Source: an uncultured Bacteroidaceae bacterium
GTDB taxonomy: Bacteria > Bacteroidota > Bacteroidia > Bacteroidales > Bacteroidaceae
Reading direction: 5' to 3'
Length of the DNA: 64,000 nt
Assembly: GCA_905236065.1 (NCBI GenBank)
Contig: CAJONZ010000071.1
Location: 44,587-108,586, forward strand
A program made the translations under genes and the position numbers. Below the pieces are notes generated by a model. The model was not told the origin of the DNA and searched no databases. It saw only the letters and a list, made by a program, of their open reading frames with translations. Below are positions 8,711 to 18,205 of the stretch, one piece after another. Within the stretch, counting starts at the first letter, position 1. Each line of letters opens with the position of its first letter.

Positions 8711-9535
8711 ATGGGAAAGAAATCTCTGAATGTGGTATTCCTGATTGCCGGCAGTGAGCCGTTGGGCAGTGCGGGGATGCAGGCTGACATCAAGGCGGTA
8801 ACGGCTTGTGGCGGCTATGCTGCGTGTGCGGTGACGTGTGTGGTGGATGAGGACACGCGGCGTGTGAAAAGTATCTTCCACTTGCCTGTGGATTTGATTG
8901 TGTCGCAGGCGGAGTCGTTTTTGGGCGACATAGCCACGGGATGCATCAAGACGGGTGTGCTGCCGACGGAGGAAATCATCAGGGGCGTGGCGGGTGTGCT
9001 GCGCAAGTTCAGTCAGGTGCCCGTGCTGGTGGATCCGGTGATTGTGGATTCGCTGGGGCAGAAGTTGGTGGCCGACGATGCCATCGAGGCGTACAAGCGG
9101 GAGTTGTTTCCGCTGGCTACGCTGATTACGCCCAACCGCCGCGAGGCGGAGACCTTGCTGGGACGCCCCATCGGGAATGTGCAGGAGGATGTGCGTGAGT
9201 TGGGACAGTGGGGCTGTTCGGTGATTGTCAAGTCGATTGAACGTGGAAAGATGCTGGCGGACGTGTTCTACGATGCCGGGACGGACAGGGTGCGTGAGTT
9301 TGTGAAACCGCGCATCCTTACGCGCAACGTGAACGGTACGGGCGACTCGTTCTCGTCGGCCATTGCGACGTATGTGGCGACGGGATATTCGTTGGAGGAA
9401 GCCGTGGAGAAGGCGGAGGAGTTCATCAGCCGTGCCATCAGCCTGGGTGCGGAGTATGAGTTTGGCCACGGCTATGGCCCTGTGCATCCGTGTTTCATGG
9501 AGGACAAGAGTGTGCATCAAAGAATCTATAATTAG
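8711..9535 (+). CDS. thiD: hydroxymethylpyrimidine/phosphomethylpyrimidine kinase
   Basis: IAGSEPLGSAGMQADIKAV, VDPVIVDSLGQKL, LITPNRREAETLLG, NGTGDSFSSAIA. Confidence 0.82.
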   Translation: MGKKSLNVVFLIAGSEPLGSAGMQADIKAVTACGGYAACAVTCVVDEDTRRVKSIFHLPVDLIVSQAESFLGDIATGCIKTGVLPTEEIIRGVAGVLRKFSQVPVLVDPVIVDSLGQKLVADDAIEAYKRELFPLATLITPNRREAETLLGRPIGNVQEDVRELGQWGCSVIVKSIERGKMLADVFYDAGTDRVREFVKPRILTRNVNGTGDSFSSAIATYVATGYSLEEAVEKAEEFISRAISLGAEYEFGHGYGPVHPCFMEDKSVHQRIYN

Positions 9536-9549
9536 TCCCCATCCCCCCA

Positions 9550-9577
9550 TTTTAACTTTTAACTCTTAACTTTTAAC
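9550..9577 (+). repeat. 7-bp tandem repeat (TTTTAAC)x4
   Basis: TTTTAAC TTTTAAC TCTTAAC TTTTAAC just upstream of ATG 9582. Confidence 0.8.
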
Positions 9578-9581
9578 TGAT

Positions 9582-12500
9582 ATGAAAATCCTTAGACGAA
9601 TGGTGTGTGGCTGCGTGATGATGGTCGCAGCAGGTAGTACGTGTTTGGTGGCAAATGCGATGGAGGGCGCTCCGGCGGTGAAAGCCAAGGTGCGTACTAT
9701 CAAGACGGTGGAGGCCGTGAGCGTAGCGTCGCCGGTGGGCACGGTGCCCCGCCTGCCTTACCAGTTGTGGGTGACTTATTCTGACGGCTATGGGGAGTGG
9801 CGGCAGGTGCGCTGGATGAACTCCCTGCTCAGTACGGAGCAGCAGCAGGCCAATGCGGAGTTGTACCCCGTGGGAAAGGAATACACGGTGAAAGGTTTTG
9901 TCATCGGCGACAACACGACGGACAACGGCTACCCCGTGGAGGCGAAGGTGAAGGTGGTGGCCGGTGGCTATCAGACACCTTCCAACCAGCTGAAGGCTAC
10001 GCCCCTGCCGTTGGGGAGTGTAAGGATTGTCGGCAAGAACCGCCTGACGAACAACCGCGACTTGGACATCCAGACGCTGTTGGCACTGGATGTCACCCAG
10101 CAGCTGTATAATTACCGTGACACGTATGGCCTGCCCACCGAGGGCTACACGAAGTCGGATGGCTGGGACTCACCGACGACGAAGTTGAAGGGGCACGGAA
10201 CGGGTCACTATCTGAGTGCGCTGGCCTTTGCGTATGCTTCGGCGGAGGACAATCAGACGAAGTTGGCCCTTCGCAACCGCATTGAGCGGATGGTCAATGA
10301 GTTGAGGGAATGCCAGGAACGGACGTTCGTGTGGGACAGCACCCTGAACCGCTATTGGGAAGCCCGCGACTATGCCCCGGAGGAGGAGTTGAAGCAGATG
10401 AAGGGCAGTTGGGCGGCTTTCGACGAATACAAGAAGGACTACAAGCATTACGGCTATGGTTACCTGAATGCCATCCCGGCGGCGCATCCGGCACTGATTG
10501 AGTGTTACCGGGCGTACAACAACGAGGAATGGGTGTGGGCACCCTACTATACGATTCACAAGCAGTTGGCGGGATTGATAGACATTGCCAACGTGATGCA
10601 TGAGGGTTCCTTGTTCCTATTGGACGAGCCCATCAATGGGAAAAAATATCTTGATAATGGCGAGATTGGTAGGAAGGCGTTGCAGATTGCCAAGGACATG
10701 GGGCTGTGGGTGTGGAACCGCCTGCACTACCGCACGTATGTGAAGACGGACGGGACGAAGGCGGAGCGTCAGGCCAAGCCCGGCAACCGCTATGAGATGT
10801 GGAACATGTACATTGCCGGCGAGGTGGGCGGCATGGCCGAGTCGTTGGCCCGTCTGTCGGAGATGGTGGATGACGCAACGGAGAAGGCGCACCTGTTGGA
10901 GGCTGCCAATTGTTTCGACGCGCCGGCGTTCTTCGACCCGGTGGCCCGGAATGTGGATGACATCCGCACACGCCATGCCAACCAGCATATCCCGATGATT
11001 ACGGGTGCGTTGCGCAGCTATCTCGGCAACGGCAATCCGTATTATTACAACCTGGCCTACAACTTCTGGAACCTGATACAGGGTCGCTATGCCTACGCCA
11101 TGGGCGGTGTGGGCAACGGTGAGATGTGGCGTCAGCCGTATTCACAAATGTTGTCGATGAACACCAGCGTGATGAGCGACCACCGAAGGAACATGTACCC
11201 GAACCCAGACATCAACGAGACGTGTTGCGCCTACAACCTGGCCAAGCTGACGAAAGACCTGAACTGCTATGACCCGGACAATGCGGCCTACATGGACTAT
11301 TACGAGCGGATACTCTACAACCAGATTGTGGGCAGCGTGAATCCGAAGGAGTGGGGCGTGACGTATCAGTATGCGGTGGGCATGAATGCCCGGAAGCCGT
11401 TTGGCAACGAGACGCCGCAGAGTACGTGCTGTGGCGGTACGGGCGTGGAGAACCACGTGAAGTATCAGGAAGCGGCGTATTTTGTGAATGAGAACACGGT
11501 GTGGGTGGCACTGTATATGCCGACAGAAGCCTATTGGGATCGTCCTCATGTCACTATTAAGCAGGATTGTGAATGGCCCGCTGAGAAAAGTGTGATTACG
11601 GTGTCTTCGGGCCTGAATGATGAATCCCTTAAGCCGTTCACGATGAAGCTGCGTGTGCCTTACTGGGCAACCAAGGGCTTTGACGTGAAACTCAACGGAA
11701 AGTCGATTGCCAAGACCTATCAGCCCGGCAGCTATGTGGAAATCCCGGAACGGATATGGAAATCAAGCGATAAGGTGGAGGTCATCATGCCATTTACGGC
11801 GCATATCAACTGGGGCCCGGACAAGATGGACTTGGCGGCGACGGGCAAGAACGAGATTCGCACACCGTTCAACCCGCAGTGGGTGGGTGCCTTGATGTAC
11901 GGCCCGCTGGTGATGGCTACGCCGGAGATTCACGAATGGAAAGACGCAGAGTTCACCTTGGCCTCGAACCTGTCGGATGTTCAGCTGAACGGTGCGACGG
12001 GTGACGACGGTACGGGCGGGCGGCTCTATACGCTGACTTTTGCGGGCAAACAGTTCCAACCAGACTACTATCAGACGGGGAACGAGACGCACTACCTGAG
12101 ACTGAACGTGGAGACGGGTGGCAAGCAGAAGGCGCGGAAGGGTATCGACAAGACGAACCTGGAGCAGGTGGTTGAGATAGCCAAGGAACGTGTGCAGGGT
12201 CAGCAGGCGTGGGAGTCACTGACGGTGAAGGTTCCGGCCTTCTCTCCGTGGGCTCCGAACGGCTACAAGCGTCTGCTGGAGCAGATGAAGCAGGCGGAGC
12301 AGGTGCTTGCCAAGGAGAAGAAGGCGGTGACGCAGGAAGAAATCAACAAGGCTGCCTCGGCCCTGAACATGGTGATTAACACGATGCGTCCGGGTAACCT
12401 GGCTGAGCCGGAGGACTTGAACGAGTTGTTGCCGCTGGTGACGGAGTCGAAGAATATCCGCGACAAATCGACCGAGTTGCGGGAAGCCATCAACTATGCC

Positions 12501-12605
12501 GACATGGTGGTGCAGTACGTGAACGATGGTTCGGGAACGCATGACTTGATTGAGAAGGCAATGAAGAGGCTGAAGGAGGCATTGAAAATGAAGAGTGAAA
12601 AATGA
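9582..12605 (+). CDS. GH127 (DUF1680) beta-L-arabinofuranosidase-like protein with C-terminal helical FIVAR-like region
   Basis: GHGTGHYLSALAFAYAS, YTIHKQLAGL, SDHRRNMYPNPDINETCCAYNLAKL, STCCGGTGVENHVKY. Confidence 0.87.
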   Translation: MKILRRMVCGCVMMVAAGSTCLVANAMEGAPAVKAKVRTIKTVEAVSVASPVGTVPRLPYQLWVTYSDGYGEWRQVRWMNSLLSTEQQQANAELYPVGKEYTVKGFVIGDNTTDNGYPVEAKVKVVAGGYQTPSNQLKATPLPLGSVRIVGKNRLTNNRDLDIQTLLALDVTQQLYNYRDTYGLPTEGYTKSDGWDSPTTKLKGHGTGHYLSALAFAYASAEDNQTKLALRNRIERMVNELRECQERTFVWDSTLNRYWEARDYAPEEELKQMKGSWAAFDEYKKDYKHYGYGYLNAIPAAHPALIECYRAYNNEEWVWAPYYTIHKQLAGLIDIANVMHEGSLFLLDEPINGKKYLDNGEIGRKALQIAKDMGLWVWNRLHYRTYVKTDGTKAERQAKPGNRYEMWNMYIAGEVGGMAESLARLSEMVDDATEKAHLLEAANCFDAPAFFDPVARNVDDIRTRHANQHIPMITGALRSYLGNGNPYYYNLAYNFWNLIQGRYAYAMGGVGNGEMWRQPYSQMLSMNTSVMSDHRRNMYPNPDINETCCAYNLAKLTKDLNCYDPDNAAYMDYYERILYNQIVGSVNPKEWGVTYQYAVGMNARKPFGNETPQSTCCGGTGVENHVKYQEAAYFVNENTVWVALYMPTEAYWDRPHVTIKQDCEWPAEKSVITVSSGLNDESLKPFTMKLRVPYWATKGFDVKLNGKSIAKTYQPGSYVEIPERIWKSSDKVEVIMPFTAHINWGPDKMDLAATGKNEIRTPFNPQWVGALMYGPLVMATPEIHEWKDAEFTLASNLSDVQLNGATGDDGTGGRLYTLTFAGKQFQPDYYQTGNETHYLRLNVETGGKQKARKGIDKTNLEQVVEIAKERVQGQQAWESLTVKVPAFSPWAPNGYKRLLEQMKQAEQVLAKEKKAVTQEEINKAASALNMVINTMRPGNLAEPEDLNELLPLVTESKNIRDKSTELREAINYADMVVQYVNDGSGTHDLIEKAMKRLKEALKMKSEK

Positions 12606-12640
12606 AGAATCGTGAGAAGGAAGAATGAAAAATGAAGAAT
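12590..12640 (+). repeat. 7-bp repeat (GAARAAT)n overlapping 3' end of GH127 gene
   Basis: GAAGAGT GAAAAAT GAAGAAT cgtgagaag GAAGAAT GAAAAAT GAAGAAT; reverse complement matches 6617-6644 family. Confidence 0.75.
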
Positions 12641-12690
12641 GCCCCTTTTCCCTGGAGGGTGAGGGGCTGAATAACACACCGATATGATTT

Positions 12691-14154
12691 ATGAAATTAG
12701 GATTTGACAACGAGAAATATTTGAAGATTCAGTCGGAGCATATCCGCGAAAGAATTGCGAAGTTTAACGGAAAGTTGTATCTGGAGTTGGGCGGCAAGTT
12801 GTTTGACGACCATCATGCCAGCCGGGTGCTTCCGGGTTTTCAACCTGACAGTAAGTTGCGGATGTTCTCCCAACTGAGCGACAGCATTGAGATTGTGATT
12901 GTCATCAGTGCGGAGGACATTGAGAAGAACAAGGTGCGGGCCGACCTGGGCATCACCTACGACGAGGATGTGCTTCGTCTGCGTGAAGAGTTCATCGCTC
13001 GTCAGTTTAAGGTGGGTTCGGTTGTCATCACCCATTACGACGGCCAGCGGACGGCAGACACGTTCCGAATGCGTCTGGAAAGGATGGGCATCAAGACGTA
13101 CATCCACTATCTGATTGAGGGCTATCCGCATAACGTTCAGCTGATTGCCAGCGAGAATGGCTTTGGCAAGAACGACTACATCGAGACGGAGCGTCCGCTG
13201 GTGATTGTCACAGCCCCTGGCCCTGGTTCGGGCAAGATGGCTGTCTGCCTCAGTCAGCTGTATGGGGAAAACCGCCGTGGCATCCATGCCGGTTATGCCA
13301 AGTTTGAGACCTTCCCCGTGTGGAATCTGCCGCTGAAGCATCCCGTCAACATTGCCTACGAAGCTGCCACTGCCGACCTGAACGATGTCAACATGATTGA
13401 CCCGTTCCATTTGGATGCTTACAATAAAATTGCCGTTAACTACAACCGCGACATCGAGATTTTCCCGGTGCTGAACGCCTTGTTCGAAGGCATTTATGGC
13501 GAGAATCCCTACAAGTCGCCGACCGACATGGGCGTGAACATGGTGGGTTTCTGCATTTCGGACGATGAAGTGTGTTGTCGCGCCAGCAAGGATGAGATTG
13601 TGCGTCGCTACTACGATGCCACCAACAAATTGGTCGATGGGGCTTGCAACGACTCGGAGGTGAGCAAGATACAGTTGCTATTCAATCAGGCGAAAATCAC
13701 GACCGACTATCGCCGCACAACGGTTGCAGCGAAGAAGCTGCGTGAGGAGTGTGGACACACTTCCGCTGCCATCGAACTGGCCGACGGCACCATCATTACC
13801 GCCCATTCCTCACCCTTGTTGGGTTGCTCGGCGGCTTTGATTCTGAATGCCACCAAGCATCTGGCACGTATCAACCATGAGCTGAAGCTGATTCCGCAGT
13901 CGATGATAGAGCCGATACAGAAGACCAAGATTGACTATCTGGGTGCCCGCAACCCCCGTCTCCACACAGACGAAGTGCTGGTTGCCCTCTCCGTGCTTTC
14001 CCAACGCGACGAGAATTGCCGCCGTGCGTTGGAACAACTGCCTGCCCTGCGTGGCTGTCAGGTGCATTGCACCGTGATGCTGAGTGAGGTTGACCGAAAG
14101 ATTTTCAAGAAACTCGGCGTCGGCCTTACGTGCGAACCTTATAAGAAGAGATAA
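12691..14154 (+). CDS. DUF1846 family protein
   Basis: MKLGFDNEKYLKIQSEHIRERIAKFNGKLYLELGGKLFDDHHASRVLPGF, APGPGSGKMAVCLSQLY. Confidence 0.88.
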   Translation: MKLGFDNEKYLKIQSEHIRERIAKFNGKLYLELGGKLFDDHHASRVLPGFQPDSKLRMFSQLSDSIEIVIVISAEDIEKNKVRADLGITYDEDVLRLREEFIARQFKVGSVVITHYDGQRTADTFRMRLERMGIKTYIHYLIEGYPHNVQLIASENGFGKNDYIETERPLVIVTAPGPGSGKMAVCLSQLYGENRRGIHAGYAKFETFPVWNLPLKHPVNIAYEAATADLNDVNMIDPFHLDAYNKIAVNYNRDIEIFPVLNALFEGIYGENPYKSPTDMGVNMVGFCISDDEVCCRASKDEIVRRYYDATNKLVDGACNDSEVSKIQLLFNQAKITTDYRRTTVAAKKLREECGHTSAAIELADGTIITAHSSPLLGCSAALILNATKHLARINHELKLIPQSMIEPIQKTKIDYLGARNPRLHTDEVLVALSVLSQRDENCRRALEQLPALRGCQVHCTVMLSEVDRKIFKKLGVGLTCEPYKKR

Positions 14155-14203
14155 GTCGAAGATTGTCTGCAGCAATAAGTACAACCTAAAAACCTTACAA
14201 CCT

Positions 14204-16981
14204 ATGAGAAAGATTTTTTCGCTTTCCATCCTCTTCCTTGTCACAATGGGAATGCAGGCGCAGGCTCCCGTGTGGCCTGAAACGAATATACAGACACGGC
14301 CTGGTGCCCGTTGGTGGTGGCTGGGTTCGGCGGTCGATGATGACAACCTCACTTCCTTGATGAAGGAATATGCCGAGACGGGCATCGGCACGTTGGAAAT
14401 CACGCCGATTTATGGAGTACAAAATGCCAGGAACAACATCACTTACCTGAGTACGGAGTGGATGGACAAACTGAAAAAGGTGGAAAGTTTGGGAACGGAG
14501 TACGACATGCAGATTGACATGAACATGGGTACCGGCTGGCCCTTCGGTGGGCCGTGGGTTCCCCTCTCCGAGGCTGCTGGAAAGTTGGTCTATACCAACA
14601 AGGACTTTACCGTCTCTGCCTCTGCGCCGACCATCACCTACGACGTCACTCCGGTGGCCAACAGTACGCTCAACTGTGTCATGGCTTATCCACTGTCCAT
14701 TGCAGGTGCCGACACGGTCGATGTCACGGGCTTTGTCACCAATAAAACACTCAGTTGGACACCCGAAAAGACCGGGCGTTGGCGCATCATTGCCGTCTTC
14801 AACGGTCACACCATGCAGATGGTGAAAAGGGCGGCTCCCGGTGGTGAGGGCTATGTGCTCGACCACCTTGACAGTGCTGCCGTGGCTCATTACATCAAGC
14901 ACTTTGAGGATGCCTTTGCCCGAAACGGCAACCCCTATCCCACGACCTTTTTCAACGACTCCTACGAGATTTTCGGTGCTGACTGGTCGCCTCGTTTCTT
15001 CGAAGAGTTTGAGCGGCGTCGTGGCTACAAGTTGCAATACCACTTGCAGGAACTCTTTAAAATGACTACCGACTCTAAGTCGCAAGTCCGCTCCGACTAC
15101 CGTGAAACCATGGCTGACATGTACCTTGATAACTTTATCAAGCCTTGGAACGACTTTGCCCATCGCCATGGTGTCCTGACTCGCAACCAGTCGCACGGTT
15201 CCCCTTCCAACCTCATTGACACCTACGCCTCGGTCGATATTCCTGAGATTGAGGGTTACGGCATGACACCGCTCAACATCAAGGGACTGCGTCGAGACGA
15301 CGGCTTTACGGCCAAGAACTCCAGTGACTTCGCCACCCTCAAGATGGCTTCCAGTGCCGCCCACGTCACAGGCAAGAAATGGACATCGAGCGAAACCTTC
15401 ACTTGGTTCACCGAACATTTCCGCACATCGCTCTCGCAGATGAAGCCCGAAATGGATCTCATGTTCCTTGCCGGTGTCAACCGCATGTTCTTCCACGGTA
15501 CAACCTACTCTCCCAGAGAGGCTGCGTGGCCTGGCTATAAGTTCTATGCCAGCATCGACATGTCGCCCACCAACAGCATTTGGAAAGACGCCCGAAACTT
15601 CATGGAGTACGTGAACCGTTGCCAAAGTTTCCTGCAATGGGGACAGCCAGACAACGACATCCTTGTCTATTTTACCTGCTACAACTCTTGGCACACTGCC
15701 GGTACCGACTGGCTACGCCTCTGTGCCATCTCCGACTTTCCCAATCAGTACGGAAAACTCGACCGTGCCGTCGATTCGCTCGATGTCTATGGCTATGGTT
15801 GCGACTACATTACCGACCGCATGATTGAACAGTTGCGTTATGAGGATGGTGTGTTCATCACCGAGGGAGGCGCACGTTACAAAGCCTTGCAAATCCCTGT
15901 TGACCAGTATATGCCTGCGCAGACCAAGGCACGGCTTGACTCCTTGGCAGCTTTGGGGGCAAACATCATTGTCAATAAACGTGACGAGGCCCTTTTCACG
16001 GCTATTTGCCAGCCTGAACCCATGCGCCGCCAGTTAGGTCTGCGTTACATCCGTCGCTCTAATCCCACGGGGCATCACTATTTCATTAGCAACCTCACTG
16101 CCAACGATGTGGCTGACTACGTTTCGCTGGCTGTCGATTTCCAGTCCGCAGCCCTCTTCAATCCTGCCGACGGAACCATTCGCCAGGCTTTGGTCAACGA
16201 CGAGGGAAAAGTCTATCTGCACCTTTGCTCCGGTGAGTCCGTCATCCTGCAGACCTACGACTACGACATCGCTTCGGCATCCCTGCCGAAAGACTGTGAG
16301 TTATCGACGCTCACCGTTCAGGAAATACCCCTCACTGGCTCTTGGACGCTGACCTTCAACGAAGCAGCCTTGGCCGACAATTCCACCTATTCACATACCT
16401 ACACCCTCGCAGCACCGCAGACATGGGAAACCCTCGACGACCACACCGCCCAGCTGATGGGTACCGGCGTCTATGAGACCACGTTCAACCTCACAGCCGA
16501 GCAACAGGCCACTTATCAGCAGTTTGAACTCCTGTTGGGCGACGTTCGTGAGTCTGCCAACGTCTATGTCAACGACCGCTATGTGGGTTGTGCCTGGCAT
16601 GTCCCCTTCGTGCTCGACTGCACCGATGCCCTTCAAATTGGCGACAACACCCTCCGCATTGAGGTGACAAACTTGCCTGCCAACCGCATCCGCCGCATGG
16701 ATCAAGACGGCACACCGTGGCGTATTTTCGAGGACGTCAACATCAGCACCATTTCTTCGGGCAACAACGTCGGCACTACTGCCAACAGCTTTGCCGCCTG
16801 GGCCTTGGTTCCCTCGGGCCTGAACGCCGCCGTCAGCCTCCGTGCCATCCAAGGGACGGGTACGACACCACAAAAAATCTCCTTACAGGAAATCCGGCAA
16901 GCGATTGCCGACTACCTGAAAGGAGATGCTTCCGTGAGAATCACTGACATCATGCAGAAAATCAGCGATTACTTGCGATAG
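14204..16981 (+). CDS. GH106-like alpha-L-rhamnosidase
   Basis: RPGARWWWLGSAVDDDNLTSLMKEYAETGIGTLEITPIYG, MFLAGVNRMFFHGTTYSP; signal peptide at MRKIFSLSILFLVTMGMQAQA. Confidence 0.82.
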   Translation: MRKIFSLSILFLVTMGMQAQAPVWPETNIQTRPGARWWWLGSAVDDDNLTSLMKEYAETGIGTLEITPIYGVQNARNNITYLSTEWMDKLKKVESLGTEYDMQIDMNMGTGWPFGGPWVPLSEAAGKLVYTNKDFTVSASAPTITYDVTPVANSTLNCVMAYPLSIAGADTVDVTGFVTNKTLSWTPEKTGRWRIIAVFNGHTMQMVKRAAPGGEGYVLDHLDSAAVAHYIKHFEDAFARNGNPYPTTFFNDSYEIFGADWSPRFFEEFERRRGYKLQYHLQELFKMTTDSKSQVRSDYRETMADMYLDNFIKPWNDFAHRHGVLTRNQSHGSPSNLIDTYASVDIPEIEGYGMTPLNIKGLRRDDGFTAKNSSDFATLKMASSAAHVTGKKWTSSETFTWFTEHFRTSLSQMKPEMDLMFLAGVNRMFFHGTTYSPREAAWPGYKFYASIDMSPTNSIWKDARNFMEYVNRCQSFLQWGQPDNDILVYFTCYNSWHTAGTDWLRLCAISDFPNQYGKLDRAVDSLDVYGYGCDYITDRMIEQLRYEDGVFITEGGARYKALQIPVDQYMPAQTKARLDSLAALGANIIVNKRDEALFTAICQPEPMRRQLGLRYIRRSNPTGHHYFISNLTANDVADYVSLAVDFQSAALFNPADGTIRQALVNDEGKVYLHLCSGESVILQTYDYDIASASLPKDCELSTLTVQEIPLTGSWTLTFNEAALADNSTYSHTYTLAAPQTWETLDDHTAQLMGTGVYETTFNLTAEQQATYQQFELLLGDVRESANVYVNDRYVGCAWHVPFVLDCTDALQIGDNTLRIEVTNLPANRIRRMDQDGTPWRIFEDVNISTISSGNNVGTTANSFAAWALVPSGLNAAVSLRAIQGTGTTPQKISLQEIRQAIADYLKGDASVRITDIMQKISDYLR

Positions 16982-16984
16982 TTT

Positions 16985-17566
16985 TCACGGTTCATTTAGA
17001 TACGCCTGCATATTCTTCTTCTCGCTACTGGAAAAGGCTGGCAGAATGAAGTCGTCGATGCGCCACTCGCCCTCCTCTTTCACCAAGGGGAGGGTGACTC
17101 TTTCTGAGGAACCGCAGTTTGTGATGGTAATGTAGCACGTGGCACGGCTTCTGCTTTCCACCTGCACGGAGTCAATTCGCATGGCGAGGTCTTTGTCCCA
17201 GTCCTGTCCCATAATCCAGTGGTCGCTGTCGAAGAAGCCGATGTCTTCCTGCAGGCTGTCTTTCTCCAGAATCTGCTCATACAGCTTCATATAGGAGGCA
17301 GACAGGTAGCCGCAGGTATCTGCATAGAAAGGCAGGTCGGTAGCAAGGTACTGACCGAAAATGTGGTCGTAGATGGCCGTGATGCGTTTCCTTACGTCTG
17401 CTTCCACCTCTGAGTCCACCGTTTCTTCTCTTATTGAAGGATTATCCACCACTTCTTCCTTTGCCAACGTGTCATTGTCAACGTGGCGGTTTGGGGTATT
17501 GTTGCCACAGGCCATCAGCAAAAGTGCGGATAGCAGGTACCATCTGAAATGTGAGGCTTTTCTCAT
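16985..17566 (-). CDS. lipoprotein of unknown function (possibly DUF3828-like)
   Basis: LLSALLLMACGNN lipobox. Confidence 0.6.
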   Translation of the reverse strand: MRKASHFRWYLLSALLLMACGNNTPNRHVDNDTLAKEEVVDNPSIREETVDSEVEADVRKRITAIYDHIFGQYLATDLPFYADTCGYLSASYMKLYEQILEKDSLQEDIGFFDSDHWIMGQDWDKDLAMRIDSVQVESRSRATCYITITNCGSSERVTLPLVKEEGEWRIDDFILPAFSSSEKKNMQAYLNEP

Positions 17567-18198
17567 ATCGCTTGTGTGAGTCTTTCCATCAAGTCCTTTG
17601 TCCAGTCTTCGTTGTTTTGGGGACAGAGCGTCTGGATGCCCATCTGCTCCGCTGCCTGGCAGTTGGCCGGACTGTCGTCGATGAACAGGGTCTCTGAGGG
17701 CAGTGCCTGTTCACCGCTCAACATTTTTTCAAATATCCTGCGGTCGGGCTTCATCACGCCGCATTCGTAGCTGAGGTAGAGTGCGTCGAAGTAATGGTCG
17801 ATACCGTGTCCCTCGCCGTCGAAGTCCGTACTCTGTGCCCACTGCATCATGAAGGGGTTGGTGTTTGACAGGAGGCAAACGCGGTAGCCTTTCTTTCGCA
17901 GGGTCCGTAGAGCCAATAGGTTTTGTTTGGGAACGGCCAGCACATAGCCATGCCAGGCATGGTAGCAATCCTCCTGTGTGAGTTCTTTGCCCACAAGTTT
18001 GCTCAGTTCGTCCCTGAAAGTCTCGGTAGAGATTTTCCCTTCTTCCAACAGACCAAAGATGCCCGTCTGGTGGAATACGTCTAAATGCTTACGGGCATCC
18101 TTCAGGCCAATCTTCTCGAACTGCTGGACGGCCTGCTCATAACTGAGGTGGATAACGACTCCACCCAAGTCGAAGGCGATGGTTTTGAACATTTTCAT
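17563..18198 (-). CDS. HAD-superfamily hydrolase (YihX-like)
   Basis: IAFDLGGVVIHLSYEQAV, CLLSNTNPFM, MKPDRRIFEKML, LFIDDSPANCQAAEQMG. Confidence 0.88.
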   Translation of the reverse strand: MKMFKTIAFDLGGVVIHLSYEQAVQQFEKIGLKDARKHLDVFHQTGIFGLLEEGKISTETFRDELSKLVGKELTQEDCYHAWHGYVLAVPKQNLLALRTLRKKGYRVCLLSNTNPFMMQWAQSTDFDGEGHGIDHYFDALYLSYECGVMKPDRRIFEKMLSGEQALPSETLFIDDSPANCQAAEQMGIQTLCPQNNEDWTKDLMERLTQAI

Positions 18199-18205
18199 GA
18201 GTCAA

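Noticed and set aside
8299-8711. TPP riboswitch upstream of thiD-like gene
   Set aside because: No recognisable CUGAGA-type thi-box core seen in the spacer
8648-9550. 300-aa minus ORF rich in His/Arg
   Set aside because: Antisense shadow of thiD-like gene
14195-15694. 499-aa minus ORF
   Set aside because: Antisense to GH106 with strong family motifs on the plus strand
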